Assembly: GCF_000447295.1 (NCBI RefSeq)
Contig: NZ_KE650771.1
Span: 1 to 64,000 of the forward strand
Source: Fischerella sp. PCC 9431
Lineage (GTDB): Bacteria; Cyanobacteriota; Cyanobacteriia; Cyanobacteriales; Nostocaceae
Reading direction: 5' to 3'
DNA: 64,000 nt
In this document: piece by piece, positions 38,580 to 49,421 of the stretch
How the letters are laid out: every line of letters begins with the position of its first letter
Position numbering within the stretch: the first letter of the stretch is position 1
Made by a program: the position numbers and the translations under genes
Notes under the pieces: generated by a model
Databases searched by the model: none
The model's input: the letters and a program-made list of their open reading frames with translations, nothing else
Told to the model about the DNA's origin: nothing

Positions 38580-38833
38580 TCAAATAACGGCTCTCGTTCT
38601 TCGTATTCACCTTGGGGATATCTTTGAACTGGATCATCTGCTAAACAACCAGCAGTCTGCTCAAAAAAACCAGGAGGCCAACCTAATTCTTCTGGTGTTT
38701 TTGGCTGTGTTGGTTTTTCTAGGGGTTGATAAATCACCATAATTTCTACTTCTTTATCTGTTATTCCCACTGGAATATCTAAATGTAAAATACCATCTGC
38801 ACCGATATGTTTTTTGAATTTAATACTCTGCAT
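38576..38833 (-). CDS. VapB-like antitoxin
   Basis: 85 residues, starting MQSIKFKKHIGADGILHLDIP, a beta-strand-rich DNA-binding N-terminus as in AbrB/VapB-type antitoxins, then a flexible acidic toxin-binding tail rich in Pro and Glu (TPEELGWPPGFFEQTAG). Its stop overlaps the toxin start by four bases (38576-38579), the usual coupled TA arrangement. With the toxin broken, the antitoxin is now an orphan and may persist as a DNA-binding protein or against related toxins elsewhere. Confidence 0.8.
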   Translation of the reverse strand: MQSIKFKKHIGADGILHLDIPVGITDKEVEIMVIYQPLEKPTQPKTPEELGWPPGFFEQTAGCLADDPVQRYPQGEYEEREPLFE

Positions 38834-39061
38834 AGCTGATTATCTTGTAGATATTGACTTGAATACTTTTTGACCAGCATTAAAAACTTGTTCTGCCGTC
38901 AACTTTAACTAAAGAAATTGATTGGTTCAGGTAAATCATCACCCAACTGCAAACTTTTGTGGGCAGTCCACCGCCCTTTTTCGTTCCAAAGGGGGGATTA
39001 ATTAAGATAACATTTATATAGCCTAGCTTGCTTGGCGCAGGGTAATTCCGCGTCTCTACTA

Positions 39062-40186
39062 CTACTCTTTTTCTGTAACTGTATTCGTTTTATCCGTAGC
39101 GATAATATGCAAATCAGTATTTTTCAGCAATCGCAGTAGTTTATGGGTGAGAGAACCTTTGAAGAGAATTTGCCAACGCGATCGCTGACTAGCACCAATG
39201 ACTATTTGAGTAATATGATATTGCTCGGCTACTTGTGCGATCGCTTCAGCAATATTATTACTGGGAACACGAATAAAATCACCTTCAAATTCCTGACACA
39301 GCTTTTCACACATATCTATATGTAAGCTTTCTTCTTTAGTGAGAAAGCGGTCAGGATCAGCAACAAATAAAGCAAAAAAAGGGGCATTCATATAATTAGC
39401 TATTCTCGCACCCCGACGTAATAGTTGCAACGAATTTGGGTAAGTGGAAATACATACTAGAACCCGTTCTTGAATATTAAAGAATTCACCTTGCGGATTC
39501 ACACCACTTGCTAATCCTGCACTCATTTCTCTGGCTTCTTCTTCAACGTTGTCTGCAATCTCTCGCAACGCTAATTCTCGTAAAGCAACTAGATTGCGAC
39601 GTTGAAAAAAGTTATCGAGTGCTTGTTGGATTTTTTGTGATTCATAGATTTTACCTTCTAGCAATCGCTCTTGGAGTGTTTCTGGAGTCACATCTATTAC
39701 TACTACTTCATCGGCATCATCTAAAATCTTGTCAGGGACTCGTTCTCTAACTACAACACCAGTAATTCTTGCTACTAGATCATTGAGGCTCTCTAGATGT
39801 TGAATATTCATCGTCGAGTAAACATCAATACCATTTTGCAAAATAATTTCTACATCTTGGTAGCGTTTTTCGCGGAGTGAACCGGGAATATTGGTATGAG
39901 CGAGTTCATCGATTAAAACTAATTGAGGCGATCGCACCAAAATTGCGTCGGTGTCCATTTCTGTCAACATTAAATTACCCCGTGGAATTTGTTTGCGGGG
40001 TAATATTTCCAATCCCTCAGCCATCTGTGCTGTTTCTTTGCGTCCGTGGGTTTCCAATAACCCAACTACAACATCAATCCCTTCTTCTTTAAGCGCGTGA
40101 CCTTCTTCTAGCATCCGGTAAGTTTTACCAACACCAGGAGCCATACCAATAAAGATTTTGTGTTTACCACGACGCGCTGGATACAT
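39062..40186 (-). CDS. kdpD: Truncated KdpD (sensor N-terminal half only)
   Basis: 374 residues equal to the cytoplasmic N-terminal part of KdpD. The Walker A is GMAPGVGKT (K21) and LVLIDELAHTN is the Walker-B-like box. A universal-stress-like domain follows at about 230-365 (VLVCISTYPNSLQLLRRGARI to DLHIIATDK). There are no membrane helices and no histidine-kinase module, and no kdpE response regulator is nearby. Short KdpD of this kind is known in Anabaena. It may modulate KdpABC or partner another kinase. The start at 40186 (MYPARRGKHKIFIG) is chosen because the 28 codons before it are repeat DNA. Confidence 0.88.
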   Translation of the reverse strand: MYPARRGKHKIFIGMAPGVGKTYRMLEEGHALKEEGIDVVVGLLETHGRKETAQMAEGLEILPRKQIPRGNLMLTEMDTDAILVRSPQLVLIDELAHTNIPGSLREKRYQDVEIILQNGIDVYSTMNIQHLESLNDLVARITGVVVRERVPDKILDDADEVVVIDVTPETLQERLLEGKIYESQKIQQALDNFFQRRNLVALRELALREIADNVEEEAREMSAGLASGVNPQGEFFNIQERVLVCISTYPNSLQLLRRGARIANYMNAPFFALFVADPDRFLTKEESLHIDMCEKLCQEFEGDFIRVPSNNIAEAIAQVAEQYHITQIVIGASQRSRWQILFKGSLTHKLLRLLKNTDLHIIATDKTNTVTEKE

Positions 40187-40328
40187 GGAGAAGGGGATCG
40201 GGGATTGGGGAAAGGGGACTCGGTGACGCGGGGATGCAGTGATGGGGACAAGGGGGACAAAACAATTCAAAATTCAAAATTCAAAATTCAAAATTCAAAA
40301 TTAAGAACTTGTTGACCAATAACCAATA

Positions 40329-40931
40329 TTATTGATTTTGCCTACGATTAATTTCTTGGAGGTCGAGGGCGTAATTTAATTTCAAGATATTAACTCCAGG
40401 TTCACCGAAAATACCTAAAAATCTCCCTTCTGTATATTGTCTGATGAATGGCAATATCTCTTCTCTGGTAATATTACGAGCGCGAGCTACCCTTTCTAGT
40501 TGTTCTTGTGCTGTTCTGACAGAAATATGTGGATCTAAACCAGAACCAGAAGTATAAATAATGTCAGCTAAGGGTTGAATACTCTCGTCGTTAAGTTCAT
40601 TGGACTTTTCAATCACACGCTGAAGTAAGTCTGGATTGCTGGGAGCAAGGTTGCTTGCACCTGATATACCAGTCGGTCTACCTAATTTTCCTTGAGTGTA
40701 CCTGACAGCACTGGGACGACCTTGAAAATAGCGATCTGATCGAAACTGTTGACCAATCAAAGCTGATCCAATGGCTTCCCCTTGGATATTTTGCATAATA
40801 CTACCGTCTGCTTTTTCTTTAAAAAAAGCTTGACCTACTCCCAAAACTGCAACAGGATAAATAACGGCTGTCACCAACCACAGTAATATAGTTATACGAA
40901 TTGCTCTAGTTATTTCTCGAATAATAAACAT
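40329..40931 (-). CDS. kdpC: K+-transporting ATPase subunit KdpC
   Basis: Small subunit of the high-affinity KdpFABC potassium pump, 200 residues. One N-terminal membrane helix (AIRITILLWLVTAVIYPVAVLGVGQAFF) is followed by a periplasmic domain with family text GSALIGQQFRSDRYFQGRPSA, SGSGLDPHISVRTAQEQLERVARAR and GEPGVNILKLNYAL. It lies between kdpB and kdpD on the same strand, with short repeat-filled gaps on both sides. Confidence 0.94.
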   Translation of the reverse strand: MFIIREITRAIRITILLWLVTAVIYPVAVLGVGQAFFKEKADGSIMQNIQGEAIGSALIGQQFRSDRYFQGRPSAVRYTQGKLGRPTGISGASNLAPSNPDLLQRVIEKSNELNDESIQPLADIIYTSGSGLDPHISVRTAQEQLERVARARNITREEILPFIRQYTEGRFLGIFGEPGVNILKLNYALDLQEINRRQNQ

Positions 40932-41076
40932 AACAAGTAAGTCAATTTGTCATTGGTCATTGGTCATTTGTTATTGGGTATTGTATATTCATATTCTTCC
41001 TACTCCCTTGTCCTCCTTGTCCCTCTTCTAAATTTTTAATTTTTAATTTTTAATTGATAAATCCCCTATCCCCTCC

Positions 41077-43185
41077 CTACGCCAATCCTACAGCCGTAAT
41101 GATTAAATCAATTAATTTAATTGCAATAAAAGGCGCAATTACACCACCCAAACCATAAATAAATATATTGCGTTGTAATAACTTATTAGCAGTTAAAGGT
41201 CGAAACTTTACACCCTTAAGTGCTAAAGGAATTAAAACAGGAATAATTAATGCGTTGTAAATAAGCGCTGACAGCACAGCAGAATTAGTACTGGTTAGCT
41301 TCATGATATTTAAACCTTGTAGGTTGGCAGCAGCAAATAATACTGGAATAATTGCAAAATACTTGGCAATATCATTGGCGATCGAAAATGTTGTTAAGGC
41401 TCCTCTAGTAATTAACAATTGTTTCCCAATGCTAACTATATCGATGAGCTTGGTTGGATCGGAATCTAGATCCACCATGTTTGCTGCTTCTTTGGCAGCT
41501 TGAGTGCCTGTATTCATTGCTACTCCGACATTAGCTTGAGCCAGGGCTGGTGCATCGTTTGTACCGTCTCCGGTCATGGCTACTATTTTGCCTTTTTCCT
41601 GTTCTCCTTGAATTACAGAGATTTTGTCTTCTGGGGTTGCTTCGGCAATAAAGTCATCAACTCCTGCTTCTTTGGCAATCACAGAAGCAGTAATATGGTT
41701 ATCGCCCGTTAACATGACGGTACGTACTCCCATACGTCGCAATTGATCAAAGCGATCGCGTATTCCTGGCTTAACTATATCTTTGAGATAAATCACGCCG
41801 TAGATATCGCCATCTAAACATACTGCAAGCGGTGTCCCACCTTGCTGGGAAACCATTTCGTAAGCAGCATCTAGATCCGGTGCATCTTGACCGTTACGTG
41901 TACGCACAAATCCTTTAATTGCATTTACCGCACCTTTACGCGCCTCTTGGCCATTGGGTAAATTTGTGCCACTCATGCGAGTTCTCGCAGAAAATTCTAC
42001 TGCTTCGGCTTTTTCTGGGTTGAAATCAATTTTTGCCCCTAATTTTTCTGCCAGTCTAAATATAGATTTCCCCTCTGGAGTTTCATCAAATATACTCGCA
42101 GCCAAAGCCACGTAAGCAACTTGTTCGATGGAGTGACCATTGACAGGAATGAAACCTTCTGCTAGACGATTGCCTAAAGTAATCGTGCCTGTTTTATCGA
42201 GAACTAGGGTATTAACATCACCACAAGCTTCTACAGCTCGTCCAGAGGTAGCAATCACGTTAAACTGAGCCACCCTATCCATCCCAGCAATTCCGATCGC
42301 ACTCAGTAATCCACCGATAGTCGTGGGGATCAATGCTACCAACAACGCGACTAAAATTGCGACACTCACTTGAATTTGCACATAATGAGCAATAAACGGC
42401 AGAGTCGCCACGACAAACAGAAATACTAAACTCAGAACAGCAAGTAATACCGTCAGAGCAATTTCATTGGGTGTTTTCTTTCGTTCTGCACCTTCTACTA
42501 AAGCAATCATCCGGTCAACAAAACCTTTGCCTGGGTCAGCAGTTATCTTGATAATTAGTTCATCAGAGATAATGCGCGTTCCACCAGTGACAGAACTAGC
42601 AACATCAGAACCAGATTCTTTTAATACTGGTGCAGATTCGCCAGTAATTGCTGATTCATCTACACTCGCAGTACCCATGACTACTTCACCGTCGGCGGGA
42701 ATCGTGTCACCAGCAACAACGTAGACAGTATCACCTTTTTGCAAACTAGCAGAAGAAACTTCCGTAATTGCACCATCAGGAAAAAGTTTTTTGGCGATAG
42801 TTTCTGATTTAGTTGAACGCAAAGCGTCAGCTTGGGCTTTCCCTCTACCTTCAGCAATTGCTTCGGCAAAATTGGCAAACCAAACAGTAAAGAATAAAAT
42901 TGCCGTGATGATCCCGTTGAATAATCGGGGGTTTTTCTCGGTAACTGGGCCAAACAAATCAGGTGCAATTGTCACCGCAAGGGTAATTAATGTCCCAACC
43001 CAAACTAAAAACATCACTGGGTTTTTCACTGCTTGTTGAGGATTGAGCTTCACAAAAGCATCTTTGATCGCCCTCAAATAAATACCTCTGGTATTTATCC
43101 GTGACCGCTTGCGTTTGTGACGGCGATCGCTCGCACGAGAACGTCCAAGTTTGGGAGGTTTAGGGGTAGTTGCAGCTGGATTCAT
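41077..43185 (-). CDS. kdpB: K+-transporting P-type ATPase subunit KdpB
   Basis: Catalytic subunit of the Kdp pump, 702 residues. The phosphorylated aspartate is D330 in [11 protein letters not shown], the actuator loop is TGES at 181-184, and the hinge is [11 protein letters not shown]. The lysine-rich N-terminus ([14 protein letters not shown], about 15-28) is longer than in E. coli. Seven helices are evident around these domains. It couples ATP hydrolysis to K+ movement through KdpA. Expected to be induced by potassium limitation. Confidence 0.96.
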   Translation of the reverse strand: MNPAATTPKPPKLGRSRASDRRHKRKRSRINTRGIYLRAIKDAFVKLNPQQAVKNPVMFLVWVGTLITLAVTIAPDLFGPVTEKNPRLFNGIITAILFFTVWFANFAEAIAEGRGKAQADALRSTKSETIAKKLFPDGAITEVSSASLQKGDTVYVVAGDTIPADGEVVMGTASVDESAITGESAPVLKESGSDVASSVTGGTRIISDELIIKITADPGKGFVDRMIALVEGAERKKTPNEIALTVLLAVLSLVFLFVVATLPFIAHYVQIQVSVAILVALLVALIPTTIGGLLSAIGIAGMDRVAQFNVIATSGRAVEACGDVNTLVLDKTGTITLGNRLAEGFIPVNGHSIEQVAYVALAASIFDETPEGKSIFRLAEKLGAKIDFNPEKAEAVEFSARTRMSGTNLPNGQEARKGAVNAIKGFVRTRNGQDAPDLDAAYEMVSQQGGTPLAVCLDGDIYGVIYLKDIVKPGIRDRFDQLRRMGVRTVMLTGDNHITASVIAKEAGVDDFIAEATPEDKISVIQGEQEKGKIVAMTGDGTNDAPALAQANVGVAMNTGTQAAKEAANMVDLDSDPTKLIDIVSIGKQLLITRGALTTFSIANDIAKYFAIIPVLFAAANLQGLNIMKLTSTNSAVLSALIYNALIIPVLIPLALKGVKFRPLTANKLLQRNIFIYGLGGVIAPFIAIKLIDLIITAVGLA

Positions 43186-43358
43186 AGATATTGGGGAGTG
43201 GGGATCGGGGATTGGGGATTGGGGAGCGGGGATTGGGAATTGGGGAGCGGGGATTGGGTAAGAAATTCTTAAATTTTGAATTTTGTAGACGCAAAGCGCC
43301 TACCGCAGGTATTTTGAATTGTTTTGTCCCTTTTCCCCGATCCCTTTTCCCCGATCCC

Positions 43359-45044
43359 CTACCTACCAGAGGTAATTTTAAATCCTTCGGCGATGGGACC
43401 CAAGGCTAGAACTGGGAAGAAAGTCAGTACTCCTAAAATTAAAATTACTCCGGCGGTGACACTGGTAAATAGCAGAGTGTCGGTTCTTAAAGTACCTGGT
43501 GTTGCTGGTACTGGTTGTTTACGAGTCATGCTATCGGCTAACAGCAGAATCGCAATAATGGGAACATAGCGCCCCAATACTAAGCTGAAAATGGTACTTA
43601 AATTCCACCACATGGTGTTATCTGCTAAACCTTCAAAGCCAGATCCATTATTGGCGCTGGCTGAGGTGTACTCATAAACAACTTGGGAGACACCATGAAA
43701 ACTAGGATTACTAATTCCGGCTAATGTTTCTGGAAAGTATAAGGTAATTGCACTGGGAATTAAAACCGCGATTGGGTGAATTAATAAAACTATGCTGGCG
43801 AGGACAATTTCTCGCTTCTCAATTTTTCGCCCCAAAAACTCTGGTGTACGTCCCACCATCAACCCTGTTAAAAATACAGTCAAAATTAAATAGATAAATA
43901 GATAAGCGGTTCCTGTTCCCTGACCACCCCAAATAATTTGTAAGAACATATTTAAAAGAGTGGCAAAACCTCCTGTGGGCATGAGAGAATCATGCATCCC
44001 ATTGACAGCACCAGTCATGGTACTTGTGGTCGCGATCGCCCAAAATGCAGTCAGGATTGAACCAAAGCGGACTTCTTTTCCTTCGAGATTTGGTATGTCA
44101 TATCCCAAGGTGCTGTTGATCAAAGTATTACCTTGATACTCGCTAGTAGCTGTGACAGCTATCAAAACTACAAATATGGCAAACACCATCCAAAACAGCA
44201 ACCAAGCTTGTTTGATGTTCTTAGCAAATAATCCATAGGTGTAAATCAAAGCCATCGGGATAGATAGCATAGCCAGCATCTCGATTAAATTAGAAGCACC
44301 ATTGGGATTTTCAAATGGATGAGCAGAGTTAGCAGCAAAAAAACCACCACCGTTTTCACCCAATAGTTTAATCATTTCAAAAGAAGCCACTGGTCCTCTA
44401 GCTATATACTGACTGAAGCCTTCCAGGGTGGTGACATCTTGAGTTGGAAGTAATGTTTGCGGTATACCTGAGATAATTAAAGCGATCGCACCAATTAAAG
44501 ATATTGGTAACAATATCCGTGTAATAGCACGCACTAAATCGACGTAAAAATTCCCCAGTGGTCTACCTGTTAATCCACGAATAAAAGCAATACCTACAGC
44601 CAATCCAGTTGCAGCCGAAGTAAACATCAAAAAACCATTAGCTGCTGTTTGACTAAAGTAACTTAAAGTTGTCTCTGGAATGTAGTGTTGTTGATCAGTA
44701 TTCGTTAAAAATGAAATTGTTGTGTGTAGTGCCAAATCCCAGCGTAATGCTTTCAGGTTCATAGGATTCAACGGTAAACTTCCCTGAAAACTTAAAATCA
44801 AGTAGACAGCAACACCCATAATCAAATTGCTGAACAGCACCGCGCGGATATACTGCCCACCTGTCATGTCTTGTTTTTTACGTACACCCCCTAGTAGATA
44901 AATAATCCGCTCAACCGGGTTGAATACCGAGTCAAGCAGAGTTCTTTCACCCAAGAAGACACGCGCTATGTATCTTCCGAAAAATGGAGTGATGACTATT
45001 AAAATACAAAGCGTTAACCCTATTTGCAAAAAACCCTGTGTCAT
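43359..45044 (-). CDS. kdpA: K+-transporting ATPase subunit KdpA
   Basis: Channel-like K+-binding subunit of the Kdp pump, 561 residues and about ten helices. Family signatures include [74 protein letters not shown] and [13 protein letters not shown], the selectivity-filter-like loops. It is first in the minus-strand order kdpA-kdpB-kdpC-kdpD. No kdpF-like small frame is visible before it. The gap to kdpB (173 bases) is filled with GGGGATT-type tandem repeats. Confidence 0.96.
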   Translation of the reverse strand: MTQGFLQIGLTLCILIVITPFFGRYIARVFLGERTLLDSVFNPVERIIYLLGGVRKKQDMTGGQYIRAVLFSNLIMGVAVYLILSFQGSLPLNPMNLKALRWDLALHTTISFLTNTDQQHYIPETTLSYFSQTAANGFLMFTSAATGLAVGIAFIRGLTGRPLGNFYVDLVRAITRILLPISLIGAIALIISGIPQTLLPTQDVTTLEGFSQYIARGPVASFEMIKLLGENGGGFFAANSAHPFENPNGASNLIEMLAMLSIPMALIYTYGLFAKNIKQAWLLFWMVFAIFVVLIAVTATSEYQGNTLINSTLGYDIPNLEGKEVRFGSILTAFWAIATTSTMTGAVNGMHDSLMPTGGFATLLNMFLQIIWGGQGTGTAYLFIYLILTVFLTGLMVGRTPEFLGRKIEKREIVLASIVLLIHPIAVLIPSAITLYFPETLAGISNPSFHGVSQVVYEYTSASANNGSGFEGLADNTMWWNLSTIFSLVLGRYVPIIAILLLADSMTRKQPVPATPGTLRTDTLLFTSVTAGVILILGVLTFFPVLALGPIAEGFKITSGR

Positions 45045-45661
45045 GTATTTAACGCTGAATTTATAGTTGGTCTAGCTTTACTAATAGAAAGCTAATTATT
45101 AATAGCACTTGATCGCTTCTCAGTCTTGAAGACTTACATTTTACAATCCCCATACGTTTTTAGGGCAGGGTAGTGGGAGTTGAAAGACTTTTTTTAAGTA
45201 TCACTATGTGTGATGCTTTTTTCTTAAATGATTGATTTAAGAAAAATTAATTTTTTAATATACCTTGTCGTTTTGAATTTAAAATAATAAACTTGTGTGT
45301 TTAAATCCTTTTTGAGTAAGATTGATTACTGCAAAATATATAAATTTACTCTAAGGCATTATACTTGATTAAGCAAAAATCCAAGTATGAATAATCACAT
45401 TGTAACTAATGATTTTTAGAATTTTCACGCAATTTTGTAAAAATTGAAAGATACAGATACCCATAAAGGAGACAAGGGGGCAGGGAGAATAGACCAATGC
45501 CCAATGCCCGATGCCCGATGCCCCATGCCCCATGCCCCATGCCTGATCGCCAAGTACAAAAATTGCGATCGCCACCTATGTGAAAATATGTAATTAGTGG
45601 CGATTGTTTTAAAAATCAAGCGATCGCACCATCTGGCAGGCGAAACTGGGCAAATAAATTA
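45045..45661. other. Intergenic region upstream of kdpA
   Basis: About 615 bases between divergent genes. It should hold the kdp promoter. TTTTTCTTAAAT (45218-45229) and ATTTAAGAAAAA (45235-45246) form a 12-bp AT-rich hairpin about 175 bases before kdpA. A composite repeat block occupies 45467-45551. No gene was seen. Confidence 0.55.
45467..45551. repeat. Composite short tandem repeat block, copy 4
   Basis: GAGACAAGGGGGCAGGGAG, junction AATAGACCAATGCCC, then AATGCCC/GATGCCC/CATGCCC heptamers. Same order as at 1783 and 20105, with fewer units. Confidence 0.75.
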
Positions 45662-47221
45662 GTGAAACTTCCATACAAGTGTCTTAGCTTAATCTATCAA
45701 CCGGAAAATATTTTCCTTCTATTGAGTGGTTTAGCAGGGGGAGTTCTATTATCCGTTTTGGGCGGTTGTAGTCGAAAGCCAAGTAGCGTCACTCTCTCCA
45801 CTGGTACTGTCGGTAGTTACTACCATCGCTTAGGTGAACAAATTAACTACTCTGCTAAAACAACAGTTGGAGTCTCTGTTCGGAATTTAGATTCTCAAGG
45901 TTCCCAGGAGAACATTCAGCGATTGCTAAATCATCAAGTCGATTTTGCGATCGCGCAGTTGGATGTCGCTAACGAAGCTATGCGATCGGGAAAAGTCAAA
46001 GCTGTGGCAATTTTGGCAAAAGAATATGTTCACATTATTGTTCGGAGAAATTCTGGAATCAAAACATTTGACGATCTTCAAGGAAAACGAGTTGCTGTTG
46101 GAACTCCTGGTAGTGGAATTCTGTTTACAGCTAGGCAAATTATCCAAGCAGACAAGCTGAAAATTCAAGAAGATAATTCTAATTTTGACGAAGCATTTAA
46201 GAAACTGAAATCTCGACAACTAGATGCAGTGATTTATGTCGGAAGTTTGGGTGCAAATGAAAAGCTCAGACAAATATTTGTGAGAAACTCCGATATGAGT
46301 TTACTTCCTATACGAACTGCATTAATCAACAACTTAACAGTATTAGACCCCAGCTCCTACGAAAGTGCAATCCTACCTATTGGTACTTACGTATCGCGTC
46401 CACCGATCCCCAATCGAAAATTACCAACTCTCTCAACTCCAACCGTTTTAATCACTCGCCCTAACATGAATCGACAAACAGTAGGGCTAGTTACTTGGTC
46501 AATTCTTTCCACCGCCCGTACTTATTCCCTATTCTATCCAGAACTACAAAGTTCACAACCAGAAGAATTAATGCGGAAAGACCTTTTTTATATTCATCCA
46601 GCAGCAGAAGCGGTGTTTAATCAGGGTGATCCTCGAATGGTGATTATTCGTTACTGGGAAAACAACAACGACTTGCAAGCTGGATTTTTCATTTTGGGAA
46701 CAACTAGCGTGCTAGGGTTATTGTTACGACAATGGCACAGACAAAAATCCAAGAAAATTGTCACGACAACTAATAACCGAATTATTGAACTTAAGTCACT
46801 TTTACCAGATCATCCACAGCAAGCATTAGAGAGTATCGAAAACTTAAGTCAGGAAAATCGGCTCACATTTATTGAGGGTTTAGTATCAACAGAAGTTTAC
46901 GAACAACTGCGTCACAAAACCCAAACTTTTGCCGATCAGTGTCGTACCTTGATCGAACATCAGCGCAAAAAATTTATCATGGATACGCTGTTATTATTAG
47001 ATGAATGGCAAGCAAGTTTACAGACCGATCCAGAAGCAGCATTACAAAAACTCAAGCAACTTAAGCAACAATATCGAGATATGTTGTTGTCAGACCAAGT
47101 TGACATTGAAGCTTATATAGAATTGATGAATTTAACTTTAATTTCGCTGATGACTTTAGCACCAAAGTCTTCTCCTGTTCATTCTGATTCTGAAACTAAA
47201 AAGCAAAATGTCTCAAATTAA
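45662..47221 (+). CDS. TAXI-family solute-binding protein with membrane anchor
   Basis: 519 residues, GTG start. An N-terminal hydrophobic stretch ends in a lipobox-like LGGC (near 36). Residues about 40-330 form a TAXI-type periplasmic binding domain (VTLSTGTVGSYYHRLGEQI, LLNHQVDFAIAQLDVANEA, LQGKRVAVGTPGSGILFTARQI). A membrane helix follows at about 345-362 (GFFILGTTSVLGLLLR), then about 155 helical residues that would be cytoplasmic. Classical TAXI proteins serve TRAP transporters; no DctQ/DctM genes are nearby. The C-terminal tail suggests a receptor or a regulator of a distant transporter. The ligand is unknown. Confidence 0.8.
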   Translation: MKLPYKCLSLIYQPENIFLLLSGLAGGVLLSVLGGCSRKPSSVTLSTGTVGSYYHRLGEQINYSAKTTVGVSVRNLDSQGSQENIQRLLNHQVDFAIAQLDVANEAMRSGKVKAVAILAKEYVHIIVRRNSGIKTFDDLQGKRVAVGTPGSGILFTARQIIQADKLKIQEDNSNFDEAFKKLKSRQLDAVIYVGSLGANEKLRQIFVRNSDMSLLPIRTALINNLTVLDPSSYESAILPIGTYVSRPPIPNRKLPTLSTPTVLITRPNMNRQTVGLVTWSILSTARTYSLFYPELQSSQPEELMRKDLFYIHPAAEAVFNQGDPRMVIIRYWENNNDLQAGFFILGTTSVLGLLLRQWHRQKSKKIVTTTNNRIIELKSLLPDHPQQALESIENLSQENRLTFIEGLVSTEVYEQLRHKTQTFADQCRTLIEHQRKKFIMDTLLLLDEWQASLQTDPEAALQKLKQLKQQYRDMLLSDQVDIEAYIELMNLTLISLMTLAPKSSPVHSDSETKKQNVSN

Positions 47222-47278
47222 GCAAAAATTTGGAGCTAATATTTAAGTAGTGGGCTATAAAAATTCAATTTATTAACT

Positions 47279-47794
47279 ATGCTTAATATTATTCCAGAAA
47301 AGAATCAAGACATCTTTGTAATCCATCAATTAATCACAGAAGCTTTTGATCAAGTCAAGGTAGCTGAACTAGTAGATATTATTCGTCAATCGGATAATTT
47401 TATCCCCGAATTGTCATTAGTAGCAGTAGAAAACGAAGAAGTGTTAGGACACATTCTTTTTAGTCAGATTATCATCGAAACACCTAACCAAACTATTCCA
47501 TCACTGGCACTAGCACCACTAGCAGTAAAATCATCACATCAACGCCAAGGTATTGGTAGCAGATTAGTGGAGGCGGGTTTGTCAAAATGTCGTGAATTTG
47601 ATTATCCAGTGGCTGTAGTTGTTGGGGAACCAGCCTATTATCAACGTTTTGGCTTTCAAACAGCAGGTAAATTTGGTTTGCGATCGTCCTTATCTTTTCC
47701 TGATGAAGTATTTATGGCACTGGAGTTGAAACCTGCTGCTTTGACGAATATAACTGGTACTGTGCGTTATCCTGCATATTTTCAAGATGTTTAA
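47279..47794 (+). CDS. GNAT N-acetyltransferase
   Basis: 171 residues of the YhbS-like GNAT group. The N-terminus reads IIPEKNQDIFVIHQLITEAF, the core GHILFSQIII and LALAPLAVKSSHQRQGIGSRLVEAGL contains the acetyl-CoA-binding loop, and PAYYQRFGFQTAGKFGLRS is the typical C-terminal strand-helix. It lies 57 bases after the TAXI gene on the same strand, possibly co-transcribed, and is convergent with the next gene. Substrate unknown. Confidence 0.85.
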   Translation: MLNIIPEKNQDIFVIHQLITEAFDQVKVAELVDIIRQSDNFIPELSLVAVENEEVLGHILFSQIIIETPNQTIPSLALAPLAVKSSHQRQGIGSRLVEAGLSKCREFDYPVAVVVGEPAYYQRFGFQTAGKFGLRSSLSFPDEVFMALELKPAALTNITGTVRYPAYFQDV

Positions 47795-47932
47795 TTAGAA
47801 AGAGAAGTAAAAATTCAAAGCTCAAAAAAAGAATTTATATACTTTTTCCTTCTAAGTTTAATAGCCCCAATTTTATCAAGTGTATAGTTGTGTAGTGAAG
47901 CGTATGCAGTTCATGCTAGCTAATAACTTATT

Positions 47933-48823
47933 TTACACACTGGGACGCCAAAAAACGCACTGTCTTTGCTGTTCTGAAAAATTGGCTGCGAGTGATAGCA
48001 AGTCTTCACCAGGAAGGGATGATTTACAATAAAAGGGATATTGAGGTTGTCTACTTGTGTAGTCGAAGAAAATAGTAAATCTATCTTGGTCTACAGGAAC
48101 CTTTCCTCGATGAAAAACTTGGGAAGTAGTAGCAAAAACTACTGTTCCAGCTTTCCCTGTGCATGATTTCCATGAGGATTCTGATAAGGCTTTTTGCAGA
48201 TTTTTTTCTTGAATATAGCCATGTTTATATCCTAAAGAATGGGCTACACTCGAAGTTAAAGATAGTGGAATATATTGAAAAGGACCACAGTTCTCATTTA
48301 TATCATTTAAGTACACAATGACCTTGAGAATTTTTCTATCTTCTACATCTATATGCCATAACCGAGATTTTCGCTCAATAGAATTGGCAAGATCTCTGCG
48401 AAAATAAGCTCCATGATAGGCTACAGGTAGACCAATATAATTCTCAACTATATTGAGTAAACGTTTTTCTAGCCCCCACATGAATATTTCTGGATACTGC
48501 ATCATTTGTTCAGGACTAGCATGAACAACATATTCATTGTCGTCTCCAGAAAGATTTTTTGGTATTTCTGGCATCAATTTCTGTGCAGCCAAAAACATTT
48601 TATCCGTATGCGGAATAGATAGGGCTTCTAGTGAAGTTACTACTACTCCTTCACGCTTGATAGATTCAACTAAATTTAAATCAGCTTTTGAAAGCACAGG
48701 TAAATTTGGCAAGTGCTGTTCAAGTGCAGCTTGATAGTTCCGATCAGCTTGGTTTTGCAAGAAAGAAATTTGATACACATTCTTTAAAATGTGATTTCTT
48801 ATCTGTTTAACAATTGTGCTCAT
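47933..48823 (-). CDS. Phytanoyl-CoA dioxygenase-like Fe(II)/2-oxoglutarate enzyme
   Basis: 296 residues from the ATG at 48823. The iron triad is visible: H157 and D159 in WHIDVED and H238 in VFHRGKV, with R248 (DQDRFTIFF) as the probable 2-oxoglutarate anchor. KVIVYLNDINENCGPFQYIP is a PhyH-family core strand. Such enzymes hydroxylate small molecules, often natural products or lipids. An in-frame extension to 48916 adds 31 hydrophobic residues and is less likely. No biosynthetic cluster surrounds it, so the substrate cannot be guessed. Confidence 0.82.
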   Translation of the reverse strand: MSTIVKQIRNHILKNVYQISFLQNQADRNYQAALEQHLPNLPVLSKADLNLVESIKREGVVVTSLEALSIPHTDKMFLAAQKLMPEIPKNLSGDDNEYVVHASPEQMMQYPEIFMWGLEKRLLNIVENYIGLPVAYHGAYFRRDLANSIERKSRLWHIDVEDRKILKVIVYLNDINENCGPFQYIPLSLTSSVAHSLGYKHGYIQEKNLQKALSESSWKSCTGKAGTVVFATTSQVFHRGKVPVDQDRFTIFFDYTSRQPQYPFYCKSSLPGEDLLSLAANFSEQQRQCVFWRPSV

Positions 48824-49421
48824 AATTTCAATTATTTGCTTTTCCGAAAAAGGCGAGTATACATAATTGTTTATCGTCAAAGTTGCCAGAAGGTAAAGCA
48901 GAAAGGATTTCTGCACTTAATACTTATTTTGACATCGGTATTTATTTTTTCATTATACTTAGTTCTGCTGTATTGTAAGTATTATTCAGTGTATTTGTCT
49001 AATAAACTATGATAGGTTTTATCAAAAATTTATCATTGCTTTACAGAGAGAAAGTAAGTAATTACCGTATCCTAGTAAAATTAACCATAGTGTTTTTAAA
49101 ACAGGCAATTAATATCTTAAATTTTATAAAAAGTTTATATTTTCTCTGCATAATCTAATAAAAACAGCTAGAGAGCAGCTATTTGCTGTCTATAGAGTTA
49201 TTTTATTTGCAGAGATAAAAAATCTGATAAATTACAGGAGCTTTGAAAACATTTTGAAAAGTCAAAAATCGAACTATACAAACTCATTAGGATAAAGAAA
49301 ATTATCAAAATAGGCTGTTTGATTCCAGACTAGTCTCAAATCTGGTATATGCTACAGGCAGAGTAGTATAAATTCCTGATTTTGCCCTAAAAATTTGTTT
49401 TTAGGACTTACACGGCGAAAA
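48824..49421. other. AT-rich intergenic region
   Basis: About 600 bases between divergent genes. I see no gene, repeat or strong hairpin. Confidence 0.5.

Noticed and set aside
45218-45246. AT hairpin upstream of kdpA as a potassium riboswitch
   Set aside because: Too short and simple; it does not resemble the ydaO (c-di-AMP) or other known riboswitch folds.
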